A stretch of 64,000 nt of DNA, taken from assembly GCA_030272585.1 (NCBI GenBank), contig BSYQ01000002.1:2170001-2234000 (forward strand), written 5' to 3'. Under the pieces are notes generated by a model. The model ran no database searches. It saw nothing but the letters and a program-made list of their open reading frames with translations, and was not told the DNA's origin. This DNA is from Bryopsis sp. KO-2023. Taxonomy: Eukaryota; Chlorophyta; Ulvophyceae; Bryopsidales; Bryopsidaceae. Shown here piece by piece: positions 33,641-44,937 of this stretch. A program made the position numbers and the translations under genes. How positions within the stretch are numbered: position 1 is the first letter of the stretch; each line of letters opens with the position of its first letter.

Positions 33641-36613
33641 AAAATATCAGCTTATATATCAAGTATAGAAGAACCTTATGTACTACAGAATTGTGTGGTG
33701 CTTGTTTGTGGATGCCGAGTTGAGGACTTTTTGAGTATTTGTCATCAGATTTATTCGGAACTCTAGAAAGAGGATTGCTAATGGCACCACCACTAACGTT
33801 CGCTTGATGTTTCCCAATGCTCGTTTGATAAGATCCTTACTATGGATCATCTGCCACCTACGTAATGCTTCGAGATGAGTTACAGTGTGGATAATAGGAA
33901 TTGTGAAAATAGATGGTTGTATACGAAAATAAAGACAACGTATAGGCGGAGTAACCGGCATTGTGTAGGTCCTTGGCAAGGACCTTTGCAAGGACTCCTT
34001 GCAAAGGGCTTGAAAGGCCACGCTTGTAGCTTTAGGTGAGATCATAATATATTCTTGTTTCAAGTTGAATCTAAGTCGCAAACAGGAAGAGCAACATAGA
34101 AAGATGTGTTCGGATTGATTAGAAATATATTTACTACAATCCACCACCAAGCCCTCGCCCTTGGTCTACCTTGTCCAACATTGATGCTCTACATACAAGC
34201 TTCAAACTCTTTTTCTTACATTACAATTCTTTATTATTTTTTGGGCATGTGGTAAAGAAGAGGACTCTGCTGCAACAGTCACCAGGTGTAAGCAGTTGTC
34301 AAGGGCAACCCAAGGAAATGTGATTTTTAAACCTTTCGTTTCAAGGATTTAGGGAGGATAAGACATTTGAAGGGAGGATTGATTTGCATCTAGCTCCTCT
34401 TCCTCACCTCCACTTTCTTTAATCGAACGGCTTCAATATATTCAGGTGATGCAAACTGGTGGGACCTCGCTAGTAAGGTTTTTCTCGCTTAGTGAATAAG
34501 ATTGATAGAAGAGGATGACTGCTCATAGTTTACAATATCTCGACGGAGGTGCATCTTTCATTATAGAATAAAAGATTACAATGCACCGTTTCGTGAAAGA
34601 AACCCGGTGGTAAATGATCTATAGCCGCCACGTCGATCCAACCATGGCTAGATATATTGTGCTGAGGATATTATATCGAGTTGCAGTTGTTTTTTTCCAA
34701 TGCTTGATGCGACTAGAATGGACTTGACAAAAAGATGGGGTGTATACAGGACACCGACTAGCCTAGCCTATCGGTGTCCTGCCTTATGGGGGGGGGGGGG
34801 GGAGATTTTTAAGCTTTTATTTAGTTGTTAACAAAAACAAGGGTAAAGAAAGACAAAAATTGTTCGATCCAAATATAGAAAGGAAAGAACAGAAAGAAAA
34901 CACGTAAATTTTTAATACCTACAAACGGATGGCCGAGCCAACTCCGATTTGGGCCGGCGCTCAAATTCCCGATCCGATTGAAAGGGACAATGCCCAGCTT
35001 CGTGATTTTCTTTCTCGAAAATGTTGAGATTTCGTGGTGGCAATTTCTGCATAAATTCGCTCAACGAAATAAGGCCATGGTAGATATCCTCATCCTCCTT
35101 TGGTTAATCCCTAAACTCTGCAAAAAGGAAAAAAAATAGCATCTACCTATTCAGGTTCTTTGGTGGTGTTTGTCATTCCCTAATCGGCCTTGAAACTTTG
35201 GAAGAATGTTTTCCTTTTTTTAAAAAAATTTGGTTCCTCAAACCAAATTCTTGAGAAGTGTTTTTTAAAAAACGGGAAGACGAGCACCTTCATGCTGGAC
35301 GCTTGTCTAAGAATGAAAAAAATCAGAAAAAGAAAACACCAACCAAGGCCAAGGTGTGAGTTACGGTGAAAAACAAAGGAAAGCACCCCAGAATTTCCCC
35401 TCCCCTTTTCGAAAACCCACCCCCCCCCCCTGTTTCTTAAAACTTACCCCATCTGATTTGTGCATCGGCCGGTTGAGCCATCTATTAATAGCTTTTGGAT
35501 TTTTATTTTTTTGGAAGCATCTCAACAGCCAAAGGTTCATTTTCACCCCAGTGGAATGCTCGAGGTACGTTCAGTCATCCCGAGAAAATCTGCTGCATTG
35601 TTTTTTTCCCTTTCGAAAAGGAATGGAGGGGCCGGAATCGACATGGTCAACCTGTTTGCCCACAGGAGCATTTCAACCAGAAGTATTGAACCTTTCTCAT
35701 GAGTGTTGCTTTTCCAATGTGAACCTGTGAGGAAAAATTAGTAACAAATGGGAATAAAATTGGGAAGAAATGGGGGAAAAAAGGGAAAGAAGGAGGAGGT
35801 AAATGGGGAAAAAGAAGGAAGAAAGAAGAAAGAAGAAAGAGAAAAACAGGGGGGGGGGGGGGGGAAGAGTGGTATTATCTTTCTGTGATTTTTTTTGGGG
35901 GGGGACCTGAAGAATCTCATCGATGGAGGATGGCCAGCTGCTGTGAGGTGGTTTGTCCGTCCATATCACCAGCTACCTGCACCATGGAGGAGAGCAACTC
36001 AGCCACCAGTTCTCAAAAACTAGTTGGAATTGGTTGGTTTCTATCCAGCCCTGGAATGGAGCAAGTTTAGAGTTAAGCAGACATATGGAAAAATCTTAGC
36101 CAGTTCTGCTTTTATACAAATCACTTCTGGTTTGAGAGTGGAGTCCTGTCAAGTCTCCAGCAGTGGGTTTTTTTGTTTGGTTTTTCTAGGTTTTTTTTTT
36201 GCTCTTCCAGGTGTGTAACAAGGGTTTGATCTCCACCTCAAACCGGCAGAACTCTTCCCCTAAAATTTTCTCAGGCACCCCATCGAGTCGATCACAACAG
36301 AGGAAGATGGCGGTTGACGCTCACCGGAGAGTTTCGTCTGGTTTAGACCTAGACGTACGTGTCTCGACTCCCTCCGCGACGGGATTGTAACAAATCCCCC
36401 ACAAAGACGATTGCATCCAGGCAGCACACTCTCGCGAAACAAACGCGCTCCGTCTGGCGTCAGCGACTATAGGGGTGAGTGCGGCCGGCCGAACCCTGCC
36501 AACGCAACTCCTCCAGAATCCCCACGCGGTCAGCGAATGGTGGGAGACGATTATCACTCTTTTCCGAAACCGCTTTCAATCGCGTGACAGATGGGGCTGA
36601 GGGACCGACATAG

Positions 36614-36775
36614 TGTAAGATATCCCGAAAGTATGATTACAGGATGTTCCCCAATCCGTCCTCTCAACTCATATACTTTCTCAATAACTGTCATGTGCCG
36701 TTTCAAGTCCACTTTCCCACTGGCCGTTACATGTACATTTCCCCATCTTTCCCATCTATTCTGAACCTCCTTACA
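36614..36775 (-). repeat. 3' LTR of retrotransposon 1
   Basis: 162 bp, TGTAAGATATCC..CCTCCTTACA. It matches the right-hand LTR without visible differences and is preceded by ATAG. Confidence 0.93.
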
Positions 36776-36848
36776 CGCTTCTCTGCGCCTTCCTCCGAAT
36801 ACCCCATTCACTCACTGTCTCTCACTCTCGTTCTTGGTCTCTCTTGCT

Positions 36849-38486
36849 TCAACCGCTTCCTTCCCACTTCCTCACGTGATCGTCGTGAGCTGTCAACACT
36901 CTCCCTCCTCCTTCCTTTCTCCTGTACTCCACGACGTCCCGTGAAACTCGTCGGTGTGTCCTGAAAGGACCCCGCCAGAACGGGAGTACTTTCGCGTCCT
37001 TTCGCGCCATCCGTTGATGGTCATATACGAGGATTAGGTCACCTTGTTGCGCCTTCCACACGTGATCCTTCCGCGTACTGTTCACCTTGGCTCGGTGCAG
37101 TGCCACCCTCTGCGTGGCCTCCTTCCGTGCGGCCCTTAGCTCGTCAGTCGTCATCTCTCCTCCCGAGCTACGCCTCCCGCTCCAGAGCTCCTCAGGGGTG
37201 TATCCTGTGATTCGATGCGGCCACAGTCTGATTAGTCCTGCGGCTGCTGCGAGCTGCTGGTCCCACTCGTTTTCCCTCGCTGAAATATCGTCCATCATCC
37301 TCCGCAGGCGGTTGATGAGGGTTTGATTGTAACGCTCGATCAAGCCGGCGCTCTTATGCGAACCCGCTGGGATGTAGGTGACGCTTATTCGATTTTGGTG
37401 ACAGAAATCCCGAAAGACGTCGGCGTCGAAGCATTTCGCCCTGTCGACGACCACCGCTTTTGGACTCCCCCTGTCCTGCATCCACTTCTGCAACATTCTT
37501 ACTGCGTCCTGCGACCCAGCGGCTCTCGTGGGCCAAGCCTCACCCAAGCGCGTACCGGCGTCGATCACAGTCCATATGTAGCGTAGGCCGCCCGTTGTGG
37601 CTTTCAGCGGCCCAACCCAATCCATACATAGCTGCTCGCCTGGCGTCCCACTGTCGGCCACACACCCAAGCTTTCCCTCCCGGGGCCTCCGTCGGAAACG
37701 TTGGCACGACTCGCACTTCCTGCAAAAGTCTTCGATTGCTTGTTGTGGAACCTGCTCCCCCCACGAGACGAGTATCTCCCTCATCTTGGTGGCCCCCGGG
37801 TGCCCCACGTGGGCCCTGCGCATCAAGGTCTCCATTGGCGTGATAGCGTTTACACCCTGCTCCGTTTCCTCCTCCTCCGTTTTCGTCCTCCTTCTCTCGT
37901 CGCTGTACCTCCACCTGCTCATCAGATCGGCTAGGTGGTTATCTAGCCCATTCACGAACTGGAATAGTAAGTCCTGCCCCACGCAGAAATTCCCCAAGAG
38001 GTAACCAAGCAGTCGGAGTACCCTAGAGTCAGTCTCCTTTTCCCACCCTGTGGGCTGCTGCAGTTTCTTGATCACGGCATCACTGTCACAAAAAACGGTG
38101 ACGACACTGCCTCGGATAATGTGCGTGACGCTTTGCAGCGCCCACGCGATAGCTCGGGCTTCCCCCAGAAACGAGCTAACTTTCTTCTGCCAGACAAAAT
38201 TCTTTCTCGACCCCACCTGGATCAAAGTTTCCCCGGCGAACAGGGCATACCCATATGCACCTCCGCTCCAATCCGTAAATAAACGGAACTCCCCTTCCTG
38301 TTCCATCCTTCCCATGGCGTAGGCACGAGAGAACACTTTTCCTGCCGCCTCGCGGAACTTGTTCTGTACTTCTTCCCAGTCCACCTTCCCCGTCCCCTGG
38401 GCGATGGGGTAAAGATCCCCCACTAGCTTGGTATATCCGGGTACGACGTCTCGCAGGACGTTCAAAACCCCAAGGCCCTTTTGCAA
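36849..38486 (-). pseudogene. Pol 3' part of element 1: RNase H and integrase
   Basis: This 545-codon frame continues pol after the frame change at 38574-38578. RNase H residues are present in FRLFTDWSGG, LGEARAIAWAL, FCDSDAVIKKL and NHLADLMSRW. The integrase has an HHCC zinc region (RRAHVGHPGATKMREIL, FCRKCESCQRF). Its D-D-35-E core is CMDWVGPL, VVVDRAKCFDA and GLIERYNQT, with exactly 35 residues between the last D and E. A GPY/F-like WRGPFRTHRRVS module is C-terminal; no chromodomain is seen. The listed start is not a true start, since the frame opens further upstream in pol. Confidence 0.85.
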
Positions 38487-41400
38487 CTGCCGTCGATCCT
38501 TTATCTCCGGCAGATTCTGTTGGGCTTTGGCGGCATAGGTTTCCAGTGAATACCTCCCCGCATAGATGTCGTACCCCCAGGAACACCGTCTGTTCCCTGC
38601 ACCACCTTATTTTTTCCTGCTTCAGTTTGAAACCGAAAGCCTCGAGTCGCCGCATTACGCTTTCCAGGCGACGGTGGTGCTCCAGGCGGGTGACCCCGCC
38701 GACGATCAGGTCGTCCACGAAGTTCGGTGCTTCGCCGCCCATGACCCTCCTCACTACGTCGTGGAATAAACACGCGCTGGGCCCGAAGCCCTGGACCAGC
38801 TTCAAGAACATATACCTCCTCTGCTCAAACTCAAAACAGAAATACTGCTGGAGTTCCTTTTTCACTGGGACTTGGAAAAAACCGTCTAATAGATCTAGTA
38901 TAGTGAAGTACCTCCACTTTGGGTGCAGTGTGCGCACCACCTCTCGCGTTGGCGGTAAGGAGCAAGTCCAGCTCCTCACCATCGTGTTTAAACGGCGGCA
39001 GTCGAGGGTCAGCCGTGGTTTCCCCGTCTTCTTAGGGATCGCCAGCAACTGATGGAAAAAGCCTTTCTCGCTTGGATCCATCTCGCGCAAAATGCCCCTC
39101 CTTACGAGGCCGTCGAGTTCCGCCTGCACGGCCTGTTTCTCGACTAAGGACATAGGTTGATATGCCGACCTGTTCGTCAACCGTGGGGTTTGTTCCCACT
39201 CGACGTCCTCCGTGCCCACACTCATAGTCTGCTTCAAGGGGGTGTTCACCTCCTCTTCTGAGAATAAATCCGGAAACTGTTCGGTGAGTTTTTTTAGTGC
39301 CTCTGTCTCACTGTCCGTTTCTTCCACTGTGCAGCACTCCAGCCCTGCGGAGTCAGTCTCGTGTTCCAGCGCCGCTGGTTCACTGCGTGCGTCGTCCACC
39401 ATGCAGCACTCCGGTTCTGAGGGCCCAGTCTCGGAGAGGATGGAGGTGGAAGCCCAGAGCATCTTCATCCTGGGCGTTAAGTGGAGAGGCTCGTCACTCA
39501 GGTTGTGAATGACGACCTGTGTAATTCCGTTGGGGCGGATTTTTGCGTGGACACGGTTGGGTCCTGCAAGGCAATCCTGGAAGGAGGGGAGGTGCCCTGA
39601 GATGCGGTAGGGTAGCTGGAAGGAGGCTGTCTTTCGAGGCCCCAGGACGATGGATTTCCCCAGGGGAAACATGATGTGGTAAGGTGTAGGTGTTTTGCTC
39701 TGTTTGCCTGGGGAGGGTCTACTGCCCTTTTCCACTGGATGCATATAGTGGATGTGGATCCCTGGTTGGTCTGGGGTGTCCTGTTGTGCTTCCTGAGCAG
39801 TGAGTGAGTTCGGTTTCTGGAACTCAGGTGCCTTCCCCAGGGAGTCTCCCCCATTTCCCTGAGTGTGGAGGTGCATTGGAGGTGTTAGTGACTTGGTGAG
39901 TAGGAGGGAGGCTACTGACTTGCCTGCCTGGATCCTGCAGTGCTTGCTGCCTTGGTTGTGGATGAGGTAGGTAATCTCAGTGAACTCCTGCCTCCCCTTG
40001 TGATTGGTCAGAGAAGGCAACACATGGAGATTGAGCTTGGCTGCTGCATCCTTGGTGACCACTGTGCCTGCCACTCCCTGGGGTAGCTTGTGTAGTATTC
40101 CAGTTTTGATAAGGACCTTTTTCCCTGCTGGGATGGTCTTCGGTTCCGTGAGGAGCAAGTCATACCCCCCCCCCGAGTCAGCTCTGGCCTTGGGGGTCAG
40201 GGCCTGATGTGTCAACTGGACTTGCCACTGGGTAGGTCTGAGTGCAGGTCCCCCTGCCTTGTCTTTTTTTGTGCCACCTTGCTGTGGATCCTGTTTTTTT
40301 TGCTCTTTTCCATGAGCACTGTCCCCCTCTTTGGGTTCTTGCTTCTGAGTACTTCCCCCCCTTTTTTTCTCTTTGTTTTGAGTATTTTTCCCTTCTTTTT
40401 TCTGCTGGCTATTTGGAGTATTTTCCCCTTCTTCCTCCTGTGTGTGGCTGATGGGGATCAAACTGTTGTTGACTGGGTTGATGAGGAAGCCCAGGCTGGC
40501 GAGGGTGGGTTTACCCAGAAGTCCAGAGGATCCCTCTTCTAAAACCAAAAATCTGGCAAATGTTTCCTTGCCCTGGACTCTGAGTCTTGCTTGGAACTCC
40601 CCCTTAGCAGGGCACCGTAGGCCCCCCACCCCCCTCAGATTCACTTTGGATGGCTGGAGGGGAATCCCGAGTCCCTGAATGAGCCTCCAGGGTACCACAT
40701 TGACTGCTGCCCCAGTATCCACCATGAGGGAGATGGGGTGAAGGTGGGGGCCCACCTCTGCCTGTACATGGAACAGAGGGCTCCCTTGGAATCCAGCCTG
40801 ATAAGCCTCCAATGGATTTACATCAATACAGCCTGCAGGCACATCCTCCCTCTCCGAATCATAATCAAAGAAATCGAAATCACTCTGCTCAGTTTCCTCT
40901 GCAGTCTTGACCGGTACCCCTCGAGGCAGGTTACTCTGCTGCCCCAGCATTTCCTGTACCGTCTTCCGAAAGAAAACGTTTCCCCGAAGGGATACTTTCA
41001 CCTGCCGAAGTAGCTCCGACATGCTGCTGTACGTCGCTGGGAAGGTGATCCTGGCAGAGAGCTCTGCAGAGTCGTCAGCTTGGTTCACTTGAGGTCCTCT
41101 CCCTCTGTTGTGTTGTTGCCGCCGTCCAAAACCCCCCGACGACCTGCTGCCCCCTCCATTGTAGCGACCTGCTCCCTCTCGTTTGCCATTCCGGTTCCAT
41201 CCCGTTCCATCCCGTTCCTTCCCTGGGTAGCTTTCTCCAGCACGCTGCAGAGCTGCGTCGACAGCTTCAGCCAAAGCCATTGCTTCCTCCACCCGCTGTG
41301 GTTCCCTGAGCTCAACCTGCAGCCTCACTGCCTCTGAGGTGAGACTCACTGAATAGCGAGATAAAAGTTCGCCTTGGGTTGCATCTGGGACGACCATCGC

Positions 41401-42471
41401 GATTCTCCGGAAACGGGTGTTATACTGGCGCACGGTCTCTCCGTGCCTTTGTTGCAGCCTAGATAGCTCGCGTCTGGCCTGTCTTTCAGGGTTTACGGGC
41501 CCGAAAGCCGCGACAGCTGCCTCCGCGAAATCGACCCAGTCGATGACGATTCCTGCTCGCTCCCTTTCCGCTCGGAAGGCTCTGGCCCAGGTTAAAGGCG
41601 CGCCGTTGAGTCGGGTCTCCGCGAATTGGATCCGAGCGGTATCGTCCGTGCAGCCACAAAGAGAGTAGTAGGACTCCAAAGTCGTCATCCAGTCCCGAAT
41701 CGTCAGACGATTCTCATCTCCCGTGTAAACCTCCGGAACCGGCAGTTTCATTGTCCCTCGTGCTCGGCTCGCCTGGGGCTCAGTATTGTTAGCTCGCCCC
41801 CCTTGTTTTCCCGTCGCCCTTTCCTCACAGAGGGCCCGCGCGAGTTCCGTAACCGTCGCCACCAATGACGCGACGTTGGGATCGCCTGGTGGTGAAACGT
41901 CGTGGTTGGTTGGCTCGGGTCTGGGTGCGGCGTTCCACCGAGGTAGGTTACGCCGCAGGTTCGAGTCCGAGTGGAACCCGTTCCCGCTTGTGTTGCTTGC
42001 TCTGAATAGGGGTGCTGGTGGAACAGTGGGTGGAGTTGGTGAGTCAGCTTCCTGAGAAACTGCCGGTGCTTTCTCCATGCCCAGTACTTGTTCTTTGTAT
42101 TCGCTGGGAATATCCTGTGTTTCAACCCCCGTCGAAACCTGTATTCCTTCCGTGGAAGGCTTTTCGTTGCTTTTCATCAGTGTTGTGTTCCCGCTGTTGT
42201 ACTCGCCACTTTCTGGCGGGGAGTCTTCAGGTGGCGTTTCTGGCACTTCCTTTGTGTCGTTCAGCCGCTCAATGGCGAGGTTCTGGAACTCCTCCTGAGC
42301 CCTCCTCAGCCTTATGAAACGTCGGAGTTCTTCTCGCTGGTTGAACTCCGACTCCTGACTCCCTCCCTCGTCCCTCCTCATCTCGTGATTTGCGACGAGC
42401 CTTTCGTATAGGAGGTCGGACCGCGCCTTACGCGTGTCCGCAGGGGTTCCAGGGTCGCTTTGAGATTCCAT
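38176..42471 (-). CDS. Gag-Pol of element 1: Gag, protease, dUTPase-like, RT (frameshifted)
   Basis: The ATG at 42471 follows a 77-nt leader. Residues about 260-420 match a Ty3-type capsid region (WARAFRAERERAGIVIDW, RHGETVRQYNTRFRRI); no CCHC knuckle is present, only an RGG-like basic tract. The aspartic protease (LMVDTGAAVNVVPWRLI) is near residue 582. Residues about 745-865 look like a trimeric dUTPase (SGGGYDLLLTEPKTIPAGKK, ITYLIHNQGSKHCRIQAG), and 927-1007 contain a second such beta domain. RT spans about 1098-1270 and ends with FVDDLIVGG in place of YxDD. The true pol frame is lost in a five-base homopolymer at 38574-38578; residues coded downstream of it to 38176 are spurious. A Glu/Lys/Gln-rich linker lies between protease and dUTPase. 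Confidence 0.88.
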   Translation of the reverse strand: MESQSDPGTPADTRKARSDLLYERLVANHEMRRDEGGSQESEFNQREELRRFIRLRRAQEEFQNLAIERLNDTKEVPETPPEDSPPESGEYNSGNTTLMKSNEKPSTEGIQVSTGVETQDIPSEYKEQVLGMEKAPAVSQEADSPTPPTVPPAPLFRASNTSGNGFHSDSNLRRNLPRWNAAPRPEPTNHDVSPPGDPNVASLVATVTELARALCEERATGKQGGRANNTEPQASRARGTMKLPVPEVYTGDENRLTIRDWMTTLESYYSLCGCTDDTARIQFAETRLNGAPLTWARAFRAERERAGIVIDWVDFAEAAVAAFGPVNPERQARRELSRLQQRHGETVRQYNTRFRRIAMVVPDATQGELLSRYSVSLTSEAVRLQVELREPQRVEEAMALAEAVDAALQRAGESYPGKERDGTGWNRNGKREGAGRYNGGGSRSSGGFGRRQQHNRGRGPQVNQADDSAELSARITFPATYSSMSELLRQVKVSLRGNVFFRKTVQEMLGQQSNLPRGVPVKTAEETEQSDFDFFDYDSEREDVPAGCIDVNPLEAYQAGFQGSPLFHVQAEVGPHLHPISLMVDTGAAVNVVPWRLIQGLGIPLQPSKVNLRGVGGLRCPAKGEFQARLRVQGKETFARFLVLEEGSSGLLGKPTLASLGFLINPVNNSLIPISHTQEEEGENTPNSQQKKEGKNTQNKEKKRGGSTQKQEPKEGDSAHGKEQKKQDPQQGGTKKDKAGGPALRPTQWQVQLTHQALTPKARADSGGGYDLLLTEPKTIPAGKKVLIKTGILHKLPQGVAGTVVTKDAAAKLNLHVLPSLTNHKGRQEFTEITYLIHNQGSKHCRIQAGKSVASLLLTKSLTPPMHLHTQGNGGDSLGKAPEFQKPNSLTAQEAQQDTPDQPGIHIHYMHPVEKGSRPSPGKQSKTPTPYHIMFPLGKSIVLGPRKTASFQLPYRISGHLPSFQDCLAGPNRVHAKIRPNGITQVVIHNLSDEPLHLTPRMKMLWASTSILSETGPSEPECCMVDDARSEPAALEHETDSAGLECCTVEETDSETEALKKLTEQFPDLFSEEEVNTPLKQTMSVGTEDVEWEQTPRLTNRSAYQPMSLVEKQAVQAELDGLVRRGILREMDPSEKGFFHQLLAIPKKTGKPRLTLDCRRLNTMVRSWTCSLPPTREVVRTLHPKWRYFTILDLLDGFFQVPVKKELQQYFCFEFEQRRYMFLKLVQGFGPSACLFHDVVRRVMGGEAPNFVDDLIVGGVTRLEHHRRLESVMRRLEAFGFKLKQEKIRWCREQTVFLGVRHLCGEVFTGNLCRQSPTESAGDKGSTAVAKGPWGFERPARRRTRIYQASGGSLPHRPGDGEGGLGRSTEQVPRGGRKSVLSCLRHGKDGTGRGVPFIYGLERRCIWVCPVRRGNFDPGGVEKEFCLAEES

Positions 42472-42536
42472 CTCTCCCTCCCCCTTTGCGTCTCCCGACG
42501 ACTGTGGTTTTTACTGTTCCTTTCCTTTGCCGTTCG

Positions 42537-42548
42537 GCTCCGAAACCA
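42537..42548 (-). promoter_or_regulatory. Primer-binding site of element 1
   Basis: The minus strand reads TGGTTTCGGAGC immediately after the 5' LTR with no spacer. This is complementary to a tRNA 3' end of the form GCTCCGAAACCA. Element 2 has the same 12 nt at the same place. Confidence 0.75.
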
Positions 42549-42710
42549 TGTAAGATATCCCGAAAGTATGATTACAGGATGTTCCCCAATCCGTCCTCTC
42601 AACTCATATACTTTCTCAATAACTGTCATGTGCCGTTTCAAGTCCACTTTCCCACTGGCCGTTACATGTACATTTCCCCATCTTTCCCATCTATTCTGAA
42701 CCTCCTTACA
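42549..42710 (-). repeat. 5' LTR of retrotransposon 1
   Basis: 162 bp, TG..CA, carrying the promoter for the minus-strand transcript. It is followed on the plus strand by the ATAG duplication. Confidence 0.93.
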
Positions 42711-42714
42711 ATAG

Positions 42715-43997
42715 GATTGGGTGGTTTTGGGGGTTTCGGGTGATCCGGGCGATCCGGGCGCGATGACGGACCTGGGACGCGATTAGACGTCCCCCATCAA
42801 GGGGTGTGACGCTCCGAAAACGCATTCGGCACAACTACTAATTCTTCATTCGCGCCGCGACTGAAGATAGAGTCGCACTGAATTACCGCAGAGTCTGTCT
42901 ACAGCAACTAAGTCGGACTACGCCGACATTGAATGTCTTATTAAAAACTCGGTATCTAAACTGCGACGCACTGAAACTATCGTCACCCAAGAAGTCGGCT
43001 AAGACCAGTCGCACTAACAATCATCACCATCCGAGAGTCACAGTCTCGACTCCCCATAACAACGAAAGGCCTAAGACCAGGCACTTGAACGCAATATGAG
43101 TCAAAGTCGACGGAGACACCCGCTAAGAGGGCCTTGCTCCCGAGATCGAGACAAAAAGTGGAGTTCCCTGGAGGGTGGTCGTTAAGAGACCATGGCCTAA
43201 GGGGACTCTGGAAACTGAGCTGGAGAAGGGAGAAACATAAAAACACAAACACCAACACCTAAAGGAGACACTCAGAGGAGGGGAAAGACTCCTCTGAGTG
43301 GAAAAACTCCTAAGGGAAGGGCAGCACCTTCCCTTCTACTTTCACTTTCACCTAGACCCCTTCTCCTGACTCTATAAAACCATTTCACTAACAGAAAACT
43401 TCTTATTTTGCATAAAGACACTCAGAGACACAAAGATAATAGCAAGAGAATATTTTTACAGAAAGAGAGGGGATGGTGTATCCCATTTCAGAAGTGTACT
43501 TCAGAAAACCTTGGATAATGCTATCTTTAGCCAGAAGTACCTCGTCCGGTCGGGATTCCCGTTTAAGGTAAGTCGCGAAGCTTCCTTAAGTCCGTCACGA
43601 TAAGAGAGTTCTCCTATAGATAGATGTCCGAGGTAAGAAGTAAACGAGGTAGTCACCGAGTTCCGTCTGTCCTTTATCAGAATTCTGTGGAGTTTTTATA
43701 CTCGCGGCTGGTTCTAGCGCTAGCGCATGTGTGCTGGCTGCGAGTTCGGCGTCACGACAGGGGTCGACTAGCGATCCGACTGCTGGTCGTGCGTATCGCC
43801 TGAAAGATCGTTTTCTGTAGAGAGTTGTATCTATTTCGCTGGAATCCATAGTGTTTTCGCTGGCTCCTTGTGTTCCCAGCCGCACTTTTCGTAGAAGTCA
43901 TACCTCGGATGTCATAAAGTGACAGTGCCGGCAGTAAGACTCCTAGTACTCTGCGCTAGCCATGGGTTGGCGTGCCAGCTATTCGATATCTTCCAGC
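42715..43997. other. Spacer between the two LTR elements; possible LTR remnant
   Basis: No coding gene was recognised. TGTGACGCTCCGAAAACG at 42805 resembles an LTR start and is loosely similar to the TGTAACGCCCG start at 14748. Element 2 then inserted at the right edge of this tract. The matching end and target duplication of a third LTR were not found. Confidence 0.3.
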
Positions 43998-44209
43998 TGT
44001 AGAGGGTCACGTTGTTGATGAGAGGGAGTGGTCGTGAGAGAGAGAGATGGTCGGGGTCACAAGCTCTATCGAGCGTCAATGTCTTACAGAGGTCAAAATA
44101 TGGTCCTCGATACAATCCCAATAGTGCCCTTTATCCTAACTCTATGTCGGACACCGAGAAAGTCGATCACGTGGCTCTAACTAGCCCGATAATCAGTAAC
44201 CCGACTACA
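43998..44209 (-). repeat. 3' LTR of retrotransposon 2
   Basis: 212 bp, identical as read to the copy at 50331-50542, with a purine-rich tract just inside it. Confidence 0.95.
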
Positions 44210-44937
44210 ATCCCCTCCACCTCACCGACTAAACTCCAGTCAGGCGAGTGAGGTCACATCTATCAAAATCCAAAAGAGCAACTCAAGATCGTATCCCAAA
44301 AATCAGTCCAAAGTCCGTCAAAGTCCGAATCCGAATCAATCCGAGAATAGAGAGAAAAACGTCCCACTATCCCGTTCTCTCAGGCGAGCCAATCCCAAAA
44401 GGCAAAGCTCAGCTCATTTCATTCTAGCCCACTCGAGTTCGAATCCAACCCAAGTCAGTTCACTAAACAGTCAATCAATCAATGTCCCACTGACTCCCAG
44501 CTAGCAAATAAACAGTTCACAGCCAGCACTCTAGCAAACTCCCCTCCAGAAACATAATCAAATCATTCAAAGTCCAGGAAGTGCTAGGGAGTACAGAAAA
44601 ATCAAAACACAGGAATCCAGTCCCAAGAATCCCAAATGTTCCAGTAAAAATAAGAAATCCCCAGTCAATAAACAATCAGGTCATTCAGATTCCAAAACAC
44701 TAGCCTCTTCCCAGGCTACCCAAATTCGATTTCCTTTTTACTTTCTTTTTCGAATCTTCCTTTCTAAAAACTTCCACTTCGACTTCGATCGGTTTCCAGC
44801 GACTTACCCAAAGCAGTCTGCGGTCGCCTAGCGGTAGTACCCATCACGCAATCCGATAACCGCCCCCTCGCGATCCGTCAGTCTGTAGGTATTCCGGTCG
44901 TCCTTCGCCTCGATCGTCGTAAAGTCGTCACCACCAA

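Larger units (their letters stand above)
25460..36613. other. AT-rich region of decayed ORF fragments and repeats
   Basis: No intact gene was recognised in about 11 kb. Protein-like fragments on the plus strand lie at 27.1-27.3, 27.84-28.12, 28.40-28.65, 31.2-31.55 and 32.8-33.0 kb, each ending in stops or frame changes. Homopolymers (C18 near 30369, G16 near 34791, C10 near 35419, G14 near 35850) break the sequence. The left part may be Helitron cargo; the rest is old repetitive DNA of unknown type. Confidence 0.4.
36614..42710 (-). mobile_element. LTR retrotransposon 1 (Ty3/gypsy-type), complete, minus strand
   Basis: Two 162-bp LTRs (36614-36775 and 42549-42710) begin TGTAAG and end CTTACA, and the element is flanked by the 4-bp duplication ATAG (36610-36613 and 42711-42714). 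Transcription is from the minus strand. The primer-binding site abuts the right LTR (42537-42548), and a purine-rich tract (GGAGGAAGGCGCAGAGAAG) abuts the left LTR. The coding order is Gag, protease, two dUTPase-like domains, RT, RNase H and integrase with a GPF module. One frame change in pol at 38574-38578 probably inactivates this copy. The 162-bp LTRs are short for a 6.1-kb element. Confidence 0.93.

Noticed and set aside
38176-38570. C-terminal 130 residues of the 1431-codon ORF of element 1
   Set aside because: After the homopolymer at 38574-38578 the frame no longer matches RT/RNase H, while the neighbouring frame does.
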